Source of the DNA: Gemmatimonadota bacterium
GTDB lineage: Bacteria; Gemmatimonadota; Gemmatimonadetes; Gemmatimonadales; GWC2-71-9
DNA: 44,655 bases
Reading direction: 5' to 3'
Assembly (NCBI GenBank): GCA_029862925.1
Contig: JAOTWJ010000010.1
Location: 1-44,655, forward strand
The notes beneath the pieces were generated by a model. It worked only from the letters and a program-made list of their open reading frames with translations. It was not told the origin of the DNA and did not search any database. Both the position numbers and the translations under genes were made by a program. Shown piece after piece: positions 8,585-15,820 of this stretch (its first letter is position 1; the number at the start of each line of letters is the position of its first letter).

Positions 8585-8606
8585 GGCGAACGGGCGGCCG
8601 TTCGCC
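8585..8606. repeat. Perfect 9-bp inverted repeat in the 8468-8665 gap
   Basis: GGCGAACGG at 8585-8593 pairs perfectly with CCGTTCGCC at 8598-8606 around a 4-nt loop (GCGG). The surrounding 198-bp gap between two cytochrome genes holds no supportable gene. The hairpin lies about 60 bp before the next start and could be a terminator, an mRNA processing site or an operator. Confidence 0.5.
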
Positions 8607-8665
8607 GGACGGCACGGCGCGGGGAGGCACCTCGCGATCGGGTGTGCGAGGGAAAGGACTTGTGG

Positions 8666-9841
8666 ATGCGCAGACAGGTTCGCACGGTGATCTGGACGGC
8701 GCTGAGCGTCACGCTCCCGCTGGGACTGCGGGCCCAGGAAACGCCCACACCGCCGCAGCGCGCGCTTGCCGGCGCGAGCGTGTACGGGGCCAAGGGGTGC
8801 CCGTCGTGTCACGCGCTCAACGGCGTGGGCGGCAGCGCCGGGCCGGACCTCGGACGTGTGCAGGGGGCGGCCTCGGTGAACGGGTTCGTCGCGGCGATGT
8901 GGAATCACCTGCCGGGCATGGCCGCGCGAATCCGCGCCGCGGGGGTGGCCCCGCCGGTGCTCACGCCGTGGGAAGCCGCCGACCTGCTGGCGTTTCTCGC
9001 GTGGACGAATTACCTGAGCCCCAGGGGCGACACGGCCGCGGGGCGGCGGCTGTTCACCACGAAGCGATGCATCGTGTGCCACCAGGTGGAGGGCGCCGGC
9101 GGCGTGATCGGGCCAGCGCTCGACGACCTACGGTCGCGCGGCTCCCCCATCGAAATGGCCACGGCCCTGTGGAATCACGCACCCGCGATGGAGGCGGAGA
9201 TGGCGCGGCGTGGCATCCGCCGCCCCCGCCTCTCTGGCGCGGAGGTGAACGACCTGTTCGCGTTTCTGGTCAGCGTGGCGCACACCCAGCGGGCCGATCC
9301 GACGTACATTTTGCCGGGGAACGCCGAGCACGGTGCCACGGTCTTCTCCGAGAAGAACTGCGTCAGCTGCCATCCGGTGCGCGGGCGCGGCGGCACCCTC
9401 GGCCCCGACCTCGCCGGGCGTCCGCAGCGCAGCCTGGCGGAGTTCGCGGCCGCGCTGTGGAACAAGGCGCCGCGCATGGTCGCGACCATGCGCGCGCAGG
9501 GCGTCCCCGTCCCACGGCTCGAGACGGCGGAGATGGCCGATGTCGTGGCCTACCTGGCGGCGCAGCGGTACCTGGCGGGCGGAGGTTCGGCCAGCCGTGG
9601 GCCGGACCGGCTGCGGGAGGCTGGGTGCCTCAGCTGCCACGCGTTGCGCGGCAACGGCGCGCGCCTCGCGACGGATCTGACGCCCGGCATCCGAAACCGG
9701 CCGCACGCCGCCGTGATCGCGGCGCTGTGGAATCACGTGGCGCTGCCAGACACGCTGGTCCGCCGGCGCTGGCCCGTGCTAAGTGCCGGGCAGGTTGCCG
9801 ACATCGCCGCCTACTTCGAGCGGCAGGAGACGGGACGATGA
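8666..9841 (+). CDS. Tetra-domain monoheme (class I type) cytochrome c
   Basis: ATG 8666 is preceded by GGAAAGG (8651-8657) and begins a signal peptide ending near LRA-QE; the open frame upstream to 8537 has no such features. The 391-residue protein consists of four tandem class I cytochrome c folds of about 90 residues, with CPSCH at 45, CIVCH at 135, CVSCH at 232 and CLSCH at 321. Each has a downstream hydrophobic-proline segment around a Met (for example WNHLPGM, WNHAPAM, WNKAPRM) that could supply the sixth heme ligand; the fourth repeat reads WNHVALP and lacks this Met. It is probably a periplasmic electron carrier between the membrane complexes and the conduit. Its stop overlaps the next start (ATGA). 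A four-fold repeat of a c-type domain in one chain is uncommon. Confidence 0.88.
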   Translation: MRRQVRTVIWTALSVTLPLGLRAQETPTPPQRALAGASVYGAKGCPSCHALNGVGGSAGPDLGRVQGAASVNGFVAAMWNHLPGMAARIRAAGVAPPVLTPWEAADLLAFLAWTNYLSPRGDTAAGRRLFTTKRCIVCHQVEGAGGVIGPALDDLRSRGSPIEMATALWNHAPAMEAEMARRGIRRPRLSGAEVNDLFAFLVSVAHTQRADPTYILPGNAEHGATVFSEKNCVSCHPVRGRGGTLGPDLAGRPQRSLAEFAAALWNKAPRMVATMRAQGVPVPRLETAEMADVVAYLAAQRYLAGGGSASRGPDRLREAGCLSCHALRGNGARLATDLTPGIRNRPHAAVIAALWNHVALPDTLVRRRWPVLSAGQVADIAAYFERQETGR

Positions 9842-11100
9842 GGGTTCTCACGCTCACCGGGCTGGCGATGGCGGCCTTGTTCCTCGGGACAGGCCTGGGC
9901 GCTCCACCGGCAGTCGTGGCACAGGACGCGCCCAACTACTGCGTCTCGTGCCACCAGGCCCTCACGGTTGAGCGGCTGGCCGCGCCCGTTGCCCGCTACA
10001 CGCAGGACGTGCACGCCGCCAAGGGCTTTGGGTGCGTCGCGTGCCACGGCGGCGACCCGACCGTGGCGGGGTTCAACGGGATGGATCCGGCCAAGGGGTT
10101 CCTCGGCAAGCCGGAGGGGCAACTGTTGCTGCAGGTGTGCGGTCGGTGTCATTCCGATGCGGGGTTCATGCGCCGCTATAATCCGGCCCTGCGCGTCGAT
10201 CAGGTTGCCGAATACCGCTCGTCGGTGCACGGGCAGCGCCTCACGCTGTACCGCGACACGCTGGTGGCGACGTGCACGAACTGCCATCCGGCGCATGCGA
10301 TCCGACCCCCCTCGGACCCGCAATCGAGCGTGCATCCGCTCAACGTGGCGCGCACCTGCAGCGTCTGTCACGCGGATAGCACGCACATGGCCGGCTACCA
10401 GATCCCGACGAACCAGCTCGAACGCTACGAGCAGAGCGTGCACTGGGCGGCGTTGTCGGAGCGCGGCGATCAGTCGGCCCCGACGTGCAACGACTGTCAC
10501 GGGAACCACGGCGCGGCGCCGCCCGGGGTGGATTGGGTGGGGAATGTGTGCGGGCAGTGCCACTCGGTGATGGCCGACTACTTCGCGGCGAGTCCCCACT
10601 CGGCGGTGTTCACGCGGCTCGGCGTGCCGGGGTGTGCGCTCTGCCATGGCAATCACCAGGTGCAGGCCGCGAGTGACACGCTGCTCGGCGTGGGCGAAGG
10701 GTCGGTGTGCAGTCGGTGCCACGTCGAGGGAGTCGGCGGCGGAATCGTAGCCGCGGCGATGCGGGCCCGGGTGGACTCCTTGCGGGCCGCGTACGGGTTT
10801 GCCGATTCTCTGCTCCAACGGGCCGAGCGCGCCGGGATGGAGGTGAGCCAGGCGCGATTCGACTTGAGCGGAGCGCAGACCGCCCTCGTGCAGGCCCAGG
10901 CCGCGATCCATGCCTTCGAGCTCGATTCCGTCGCGCACCACGCCGACGAGGGGTTGCAGGTCGCCGCCGCCGCCGTCGAGCGCGGCCACGGGGCGCTCGG
11001 CGAACTGCGATTCCGACGCGTCGGACTGACCGTGTCCACCGGACTCATCCTGCTGCTCATCATCGGGGTGATCCTGAAGATCCGCCAGATCGAAGCGTGA
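9838..11100 (+). CDS. Nine-heme cytochrome c with C-terminal membrane anchor, likely bc-complex partner
   Basis: Starting at ATG 9838, overlapping the previous stop, the 420-residue protein has a signal peptide (cleaved near VVA-QD) and nine CxxCH motifs: CVSCH, CVACH, CGRCH, CTNCH, CSVCH, CNDCH, CGQCH, CALCH and CSRCH. A heme-free, Ala-rich, probably helical segment follows (about residues 305-390), then one C-terminal membrane helix and a short basic tail. This topology, periplasmic hemes with a C-terminal anchor, is that of cytochrome c1. The next two genes are a Rieske protein and a cytochrome b, and no c1 or cytochrome f gene is present. The inference is that this protein replaces c1 in the complex. 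It could instead be a separate quinol dehydrogenase-linked cytochrome. Confidence 0.85.
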   Translation: MRVLTLTGLAMAALFLGTGLGAPPAVVAQDAPNYCVSCHQALTVERLAAPVARYTQDVHAAKGFGCVACHGGDPTVAGFNGMDPAKGFLGKPEGQLLLQVCGRCHSDAGFMRRYNPALRVDQVAEYRSSVHGQRLTLYRDTLVATCTNCHPAHAIRPPSDPQSSVHPLNVARTCSVCHADSTHMAGYQIPTNQLERYEQSVHWAALSERGDQSAPTCNDCHGNHGAAPPGVDWVGNVCGQCHSVMADYFAASPHSAVFTRLGVPGCALCHGNHQVQAASDTLLGVGEGSVCSRCHVEGVGGGIVAAAMRARVDSLRAAYGFADSLLQRAERAGMEVSQARFDLSGAQTALVQAQAAIHAFELDSVAHHADEGLQVAAAAVERGHGALGELRFRRVGLTVSTGLILLLIIGVILKIRQIEA

Positions 11101-11123
11101 GCCACACCGCAAAGCGAGACTCC

Positions 11124-11576
11124 ATGGGCAACGATTCCCCGACTCCCAGCACCCGCCGGCGATTTGTGAATTGGCTGCTCGGCACCAGTGCCGGCGGCCT
11201 GGCGGCCGCCGTCCTCTATCCGGTGACGCGCTACCTGCTCCCGCCGGAGGTCACCGAATCCGCGACCGCCTCCGTGACCCTGCCCTTCACCGTGAACGAC
11301 ATCCCGCTGAACAGCGGGAAGATCTTCAAGTTCGGCAGCCTACCCGGCATTCTCGTCCACACGCCGCAGGGGGAGTTCCGGGCGTTCTCGGCGACCTGCA
11401 CCCATCTCGCGTGCATCGTGCAGTATCGCGACGATCTGAGCCACATCTGGTGCGCCTGTCACAACGGCCATTTCGATCTCAACGGCCGCAACATCATCGG
11501 TCCGCCGCCCAAGCCGCTGGAGGTATTCACGGTGCGGGTGAGCGGCGAGCAGATCATCGTGAGTCGGGGGGCCTGA
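11124..11576 (+). CDS. Rieske [2Fe-2S] protein of a cytochrome bc-type complex
   Basis: This 150-residue protein has a twin-arginine N-terminus (STRRRFVNW) with one hydrophobic helix that usually stays as anchor, and a Rieske domain with CTHLAC and later CACHNGHF. These supply the two Cys and two His cluster ligands, and the outer Cys of each motif can form the family's disulfide. It takes electrons from quinol at the cytochrome b site and passes them to the c-type partner. It lies 23 bp after the nine-heme anchored cytochrome and 2 bp before cytochrome b. The length is typical for short bacterial Rieske proteins. Confidence 0.93.
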   Translation: MGNDSPTPSTRRRFVNWLLGTSAGGLAAAVLYPVTRYLLPPEVTESATASVTLPFTVNDIPLNSGKIFKFGSLPGILVHTPQGEFRAFSATCTHLACIVQYRDDLSHIWCACHNGHFDLNGRNIIGPPPKPLEVFTVRVSGEQIIVSRGA

Positions 11577-11578
11577 CG

Positions 11579-12676
11579 GTGGCGTCCCTGCGCGAAGGCC
11601 TCGCGAAGACCTCGGCATGGCTCGACGACCGCCTGGGGTGGGGGGTGCTGGGCGATCTGGCGCGAAAGAAGACGGTGCCGGTGCACAAGCACACCGTCTG
11701 GTACTACTTGGGCGGGATGACCCTCTTCCTGTTCATGATCCAGATCCTCACGGGCGTGCTGCTGCTGTTCTACTACCGGCCGAGCGCCGAAGAGGCGTAT
11801 GAGTCGATCCAGTTCCTCATGACGGAGGTGCAGTTTGGTTGGCTGATCCGGTCCATCCACGCCTGGGCGGCCAACCTGATGATCTTCATGCTGTTCCTCC
11901 ACCTCTTCAGCGTCTGGTTCCTCCGCGCCTACCGCCGGCCGCGCGAGATCACCTGGATCTCGGGGTTCATCCTGCTGGCCCTGGCCATGGGATTCGGGTT
12001 CACGGGCTACCTCCTCCCATGGAACGAACTGGCGTACTTCGCGACGCGGGTCGGCACTGAGATCGTGCATGTGGTTCCGCTCGTCGGGGAATTCGGGCTG
12101 CGTGTGCTCCGGGGCGGTGATGATGTCTCCGGCGCTACGCTCACCCGCTTTTATGCGTTCCACGTGGCGCTCCTTCCCGCCGCCGTCGGGGCCCTCGTAC
12201 TGTTGCACGTCTATCTCGTGCAGAAGCACGGCATGAGCGTCCCCCCGAACATCGAGCGGCGGTCGGGATCGTGGCGCGAGATGAAGTTCGTGCCGAACTT
12301 CCTGCTGCGCGACGCCGTGGGTTGGCTGGTGGCCCTCGCGATCCTCGCGGCGCTCGCCGCGTTTCTCCCGGCCCACCTCGGGGACAAGGCCGATCCCTTC
12401 ACGCCCGCGCCGGCCGGCATCAAGCCGGAGTGGTACTTCATGTTCATGTTCCAGAGCCTCAAGTACCTGCCAGCGCACATCCTGGGAATTGAAGGAGAAG
12501 TGCTCGGGATTCTGGGATTCGGGGTTGCCGGTATGGCGGTGCTGCTCATCCCGTTCCTGGACCGGAAGACCGCCCGGGGCGAGCCCAGCCCGCTGTTTAC
12601 GTGGCTGGGTGTCGTGGCCCTGGCCTTCATCATCGTGATGACGATCGTGGGATACGTGGCCAACCCCACCCAGTGA
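11579..12676 (+). CDS. Fused cytochrome b6/subunit IV of a menaquinol:cytochrome c oxidoreductase
   Basis: The start is GTG 11579, two bases after the Rieske stop; longer upstream frames run through the Rieske gene and are discarded. The 365-residue protein has the four-helix cytochrome b6 part with heme ligands in SIHAWAANL...FLHLF and YAFHVAL...LHVYLV, followed by a subunit IV-like part with the quinol-site motif PEWY. After [10 protein letters not shown] comes a typical first helix. It oxidises (mena)quinol at the PEWY site with the Rieske protein and holds two b-hemes. The length is shorter than mitochondrial-type cytochrome b (about 400), consistent with a b6/IV fusion lacking the last helix. 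It forms a unit with the preceding Rieske and nine-heme genes. Confidence 0.93.
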   Translation: MASLREGLAKTSAWLDDRLGWGVLGDLARKKTVPVHKHTVWYYLGGMTLFLFMIQILTGVLLLFYYRPSAEEAYESIQFLMTEVQFGWLIRSIHAWAANLMIFMLFLHLFSVWFLRAYRRPREITWISGFILLALAMGFGFTGYLLPWNELAYFATRVGTEIVHVVPLVGEFGLRVLRGGDDVSGATLTRFYAFHVALLPAAVGALVLLHVYLVQKHGMSVPPNIERRSGSWREMKFVPNFLLRDAVGWLVALAILAALAAFLPAHLGDKADPFTPAPAGIKPEWYFMFMFQSLKYLPAHILGIEGEVLGILGFGVAGMAVLLIPFLDRKTARGEPSPLFTWLGVVALAFIIVMTIVGYVANPTQ

Positions 12677-12788
12677 GGGCGGTGCGGAGCGGCGCCATGG
12701 GTCACGGCGCGAGCGTGTCCGAATCCCTTGCGATTGCGGTGCGATCTCCGTTGATTTACGGAGGAATCTCTCCGGGAGGGACCGTACA
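12677..12788 (+). promoter_or_regulatory. Leader before the small tetraheme cytochrome gene
   Basis: This 112-bp gap holds a perfect 6-bp hairpin (CTCCGT/ACGGAG, 12746-12763, loop TGATTT). TTGCGA at 12728-12733 is a possible -35, with TTGATT 17 bp on as a weak -10. A strong Shine-Dalgarno site (GGGAGGG, 12774-12780) precedes ATG 12789. The gene may have its own promoter besides read-through from the bc genes. Confidence 0.35.
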
Positions 12789-13196
12789 ATGAAACTCGTT
12801 CGCGTGTTCTCATCGATCGGTTTGGGGCTTGCCGCCCTGTTGATTGTGTCCTCGGCCAGTGCCCAGGCCGCCAAGGGGCCGCCGGTCATGCCGCACGACG
12901 CCCAAGGGCGCGAGCAGTGCTTGATGTGCCATGGCGGTGCCATGGAGGGGATGAAGGCGGCCCCGGCCGACCACAAGGGCCGGACCAACGACAGCTGCCC
13001 GCTGTGCCACGCCAAGGAATCGGTTGGGCAGAGCGCGACGGCGGCGGCCGCTATCCCGCACGACACCAAGGGCCGCGAGCAGTGCCTGATGTGCCATGGC
13101 GGGGCCATGGAGGGCATGAAGGCGGCCCCGGCCAACCACAAGGGGATCGACAACAAGAACTGCGCACTGTGTCACACGGTGGCAGCCAAGAAGTAG
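12789..13196 (+). CDS. Small periplasmic tetraheme cytochrome c with internal duplication
   Basis: The 135-residue protein has a signal peptide (cleavage near ASA-QA) and four heme motifs: CLMCH, CPLCH, CLMCH and CALCH. Its two halves are near-copies: each has H-D-x-x-G-R-E-Q followed by CLMCHGGAMEGMKAAPA, then H-K-G and a second heme. The mature protein is small and Lys/His-rich, like soluble shuttles such as CctA/STC, and could carry electrons from the bc complex or CbcL-like protein to the conduit. The two halves remain about 91% identical in DNA (see the repeat entry). A strong hairpin follows the stop, so this is the last gene of the island. Confidence 0.88.
   Translation: MKLVRVFSSIGLGLAALLIVSSASAQAAKGPPVMPHDAQGREQCLMCHGGAMEGMKAAPADHKGRTNDSCPLCHAKESVGQSATAAAAIPHDTKGREQCLMCHGGAMEGMKAAPANHKGIDNKNCALCHTVAAKK
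12892..13144 (+). repeat. Two 88-bp direct repeats, 165 bp apart, inside the tetraheme gene
   Basis: Units 12892-12979 and 13057-13144 match at 80 of 88 bases by hand alignment, with an offset of exactly 55 codons. Five of the eight differences are silent or third-position. This indicates a recent in-frame duplication that doubled a diheme module. Confidence 0.85.
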
Positions 13197-13229
13197 CAGC
13201 CGGCGCGGGGTAACCCGGCCGTTCCACAC

Positions 13230-13268
13230 AGGCCCGGTTCGCAGTACTGCGGATCGGGCCTGGTTCCT
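13230..13268 (+). terminator. Terminator at the end of the electron-transfer island
   Basis: AGGCCCG (13230-13236) pairs with CGGGCCT (13255-13261), and inside it CGCAG pairs with CTGCG around TA. The interrupted stem is followed by a T-rich stretch (GGTTCCTTATG). It lies 34 bp after the tetraheme stop. Confidence 0.7.
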
Positions 13269-13335
13269 TATGTTTCCCCTGATTGCACCCCGGGCCCAGC
13301 CCCGCACCGGCTCGTTCACCTTCGAGAGGATCATT

Positions 13336-14457
13336 ATGGCCACGTCTCGACGCGCGTTCGTCACCGCCGCCGCCGCCCTGAGCGGAGCCGCACTGCTTCC
13401 GTCCCGGCTGCGGGCGGGATTGCTCGAGGCGGTGGCCCCCGCCCGGAAACCGCTGCGGATCCTGGTGCTGGGCGGCACGGGGTTTCTCGGCCCGCAACAG
13501 GTGGAGTACGCGCTTGCCCGCGGCCACACGCTGACGCTGTTCAATCGCGGCCGCACGAATCCCGAGCTGTTTCCCGATGTCGAGAAACTCGAGGGGGACC
13601 GGAACGACGATCTCGAGGCGTTACAGGGTCGGGACTGGGACGTGGTGATCGACAACTCGGCGAGCCTGCCGCGCTGGGTCCGGCAGTCGGCGCAGCTGCT
13701 CAAGGAGCACGCGGGGCTCTACCTGTTCGTCTCGAGCATCTCCGTGTATGCCGATTTCTCGCCACCGGGCATGACCGAGACGGCCACGGTGGGCACGCTG
13801 GACGACCCGACCGTCGAGCAGATCACCGGTGAGACGTACGGTCCGCTCAAGGCGCTGTGCGAGCAGGAAGCGGAGCGCGCGTTTCCGGGACGGGCGCTCG
13901 TGATCCGGCCGGGGTTGATCGTGGGACCCGGCGACACCAGCGATCGGTTCACGTACTGGCCCGTCCGCATCGACCGGGGCGGTGAAGTGCTGGCCCCCGG
14001 ACGCCCGACCGACCCGGTGCAGATCGTGGATGTGCGGGACCTGGGGCAATGGATGGTCCGACTGGTGGAGCAGGGAACGACGGGCGTGTTCCATGCCACC
14101 GGCCCGCGGGCGCCGCTGTCCATCGCCGAGATGCTGTACGGCCTGCGGGCCGTGACGAGCGCCGAGGTGTCGTTCACTTGGGTGGATGCCGATTTCCTGC
14201 GCGACCATCAAGTGCGGCCGTGGGCCGACATGCCCGTCTGGGTCCCTCCCCGCGACGGTATGCAGGGATTCGCGCGCATGGACTGCGCGAAGGCGATCGC
14301 CGCCGGGCTTTCGTTCCGGCCGCTGGCCGACACGGGCCGCGACACGCTGGCGTGGTTCCAGACGCTCCCGCCCGAGCGCTGGGAGCGGCGTCGCGCCGGC
14401 ATCGCCGCGGAGCGCGAGCAGGGCGTGCTGGCGGCCTGGCACGCACGCGGTGGCTGA
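13336..14457 (+). CDS. NAD-dependent epimerase/dehydratase-type SDR with Tat signal
   Basis: ATG 13336 has GAGAGGA upstream; the longer frame from 13270 overlaps the terminator region and is rejected. The 373-residue protein opens with a twin-arginine-like signal (TSRRAF then an Ala-rich hydrophobic run), then an extended SDR Rossmann fold starting ILVLGGTGFLG (GxxGxxG) near residue 36. A YGPLK segment fits the YxxxK catalytic pair, with SSISVY upstream providing the Ser. Substrate is probably a nucleotide sugar or a similar compound, but nothing here fixes it. A Tat-exported NAD enzyme is plausible because Tat carries folded, cofactor-loaded proteins. The C-terminus overlaps the next gene's likely start. 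Confidence 0.82.
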   Translation: MATSRRAFVTAAAALSGAALLPSRLRAGLLEAVAPARKPLRILVLGGTGFLGPQQVEYALARGHTLTLFNRGRTNPELFPDVEKLEGDRNDDLEALQGRDWDVVIDNSASLPRWVRQSAQLLKEHAGLYLFVSSISVYADFSPPGMTETATVGTLDDPTVEQITGETYGPLKALCEQEAERAFPGRALVIRPGLIVGPGDTSDRFTYWPVRIDRGGEVLAPGRPTDPVQIVDVRDLGQWMVRLVEQGTTGVFHATGPRAPLSIAEMLYGLRAVTSAEVSFTWVDADFLRDHQVRPWADMPVWVPPRDGMQGFARMDCAKAIAAGLSFRPLADTGRDTLAWFQTLPPERWERRRAGIAAEREQGVLAAWHARGG

Positions 14458-15790
14458 GCGCGGTCCCCCCCGCGGGCCGGCGGTGCGGCTGCTGGCCCGC
14501 GTGGTCGACGTGCGGCCGGAGGAGCTCCGGCCGATGCTGCTGTCGGGGACCTACTTCTTTCTTGTCCTGTCGTCGTACTACATCATCCGGCCCCTGCGGG
14601 AAGAGATGGGGGTCGCCGGTGGGGTCGCGAACCTGCCGTGGCTGTTCACCGGTACGCTGGTCACGATGTTGCTGGTTCACACGCCGTTCGCGGCACTGGT
14701 CGCCCGCCTGCCGCGACGCCGATTCGTGGCGCTTACGTACCGGTTCTTCTTCCTCAACATGCTGCTGTTCTACGCGGCCTTCCGTTTCCTGCCGGCCGCC
14801 GGCGGGATCTGGGCGGGCCGCGTGTTCTTCGTGTGGACCAGCGTGTTCAACCTCTTCGTCGTGTCCGTGTTCTGGGCCGTGATGGTGGACGTGTTTCGCA
14901 GCGCCCAGGGGGCCCGGCTGTTCGGGCTTATCGCCGTGGGGGGCACGCTCGGGGGTATTGCCGGATCGGCGGTCACGGCGACGCTCGCGCGACCGCTCGG
15001 GCCGGTGCAGCTGCTCCTGCTCGCGGCCGTCCTGCTGGAACTGGCGGTGCAGGCGGTGCTTCGCCTCACCCGGGAGCGGCCAGCGGATCTGCCCCGAGGG
15101 GTCGATCCAGAGCGGCCGATCGGCGGATCGGCCCTGGCGGGGATCAGCCACGTGCTCCGCTCGCCCTATCTGCTCGGTATCTGCGGCTACATGCTGTTGT
15201 TCACGTTGGGGTCCACCGTGCTCTACTTCCACCAGGCCCGGTTGGCCGAGGTCTCCTTCGTGGACCGGGCGACGCGGACCGCGTTCTTCGCGCGGATCGA
15301 CCTCGCCGTGAATGTGCTCACCGCGCTGACGCAGGCGTTCCTGACCGGGCGGATCGTGCGGTGGCTCGGGATCGCCGTCACGCTCACGGTGCTGCCGGCG
15401 CTTACGGTGGTGGGGTTTCTGAGCCTCGGTGCCGTCCCGGTCATCTCCCTGTTCGTCGTGTTCCAGGTGCTGCGCCGGGCGGGCGAGTTCGCGGTGGCGA
15501 AGCCGACGCGGGAGATTCTCTACACGGTGCTGAGCCGCGAGGACAAGTACAAGGCGAAGAACTTCATCGACACGTTCGTCTACCGGGCCGGCGACCAGAT
15601 CGCCGCGTGGTCGTACGCATCCCTCACGTGGATGGGGCTCGGGATGTCGGCTATCTCCTTCCTGATCGCCCCGATCGCGGGGGTGTGGCTGGCGATCGCG
15701 TTCTGGCTCGGACGGCGCCACGCGCAACTGGAGCGCGCCGAGCCCGGGTCCGGGCCGCTGGACGCGGCGCTCTCGGGAGCCGCGGGGTGA
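14450..15790 (+). CDS. MFS-type membrane carrier related to ATP/ADP translocases
   Basis: The most likely start is GTG 14450, overlapping the SDR stop by 8 bp; GTG 14483 is the alternative. The 446-residue protein has about twelve membrane helices. Near the N-terminus RPEELRPMLLSGTYFFLVLS and YYIIRPLREEMG resemble the nucleotide-transporter (Npt/Tlc-like) branch of the major facilitator fold. Further on, F-V-Y-R-x-G-D and KYKAKNFIDTF also match that branch. In intracellular bacteria such carriers swap ATP and ADP; free-living homologues have unknown substrates. It sits in a run of small-molecule enzymes. Confidence 0.72.
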   Translation: MAERGPPRGPAVRLLARVVDVRPEELRPMLLSGTYFFLVLSSYYIIRPLREEMGVAGGVANLPWLFTGTLVTMLLVHTPFAALVARLPRRRFVALTYRFFFLNMLLFYAAFRFLPAAGGIWAGRVFFVWTSVFNLFVVSVFWAVMVDVFRSAQGARLFGLIAVGGTLGGIAGSAVTATLARPLGPVQLLLLAAVLLELAVQAVLRLTRERPADLPRGVDPERPIGGSALAGISHVLRSPYLLGICGYMLLFTLGSTVLYFHQARLAEVSFVDRATRTAFFARIDLAVNVLTALTQAFLTGRIVRWLGIAVTLTVLPALTVVGFLSLGAVPVISLFVVFQVLRRAGEFAVAKPTREILYTVLSREDKYKAKNFIDTFVYRAGDQIAAWSYASLTWMGLGMSAISFLIAPIAGVWLAIAFWLGRRHAQLERAEPGSGPLDAALSGAAG

Positions 15791-15820
15791 CCGTGGGCGC
15801 CGTGGGGAGGGAGGCGCGAA

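Noticed and set aside
8425-9837. N-terminal extension of the anchored nine-heme cytochrome
   Set aside because: The in-frame extension lies antisense-like within the tetra-domain cytochrome gene in another frame; ATG 9838 has a signal peptide and ATGA overlap.
204-13196. Dissimilatory sulfite or nitrite reduction gene cluster
   Set aside because: No NrfA, octaheme reductase, Dsr catalytic gene or K-type heme motif (CxxCK) was seen; all hemes are CxxCH.
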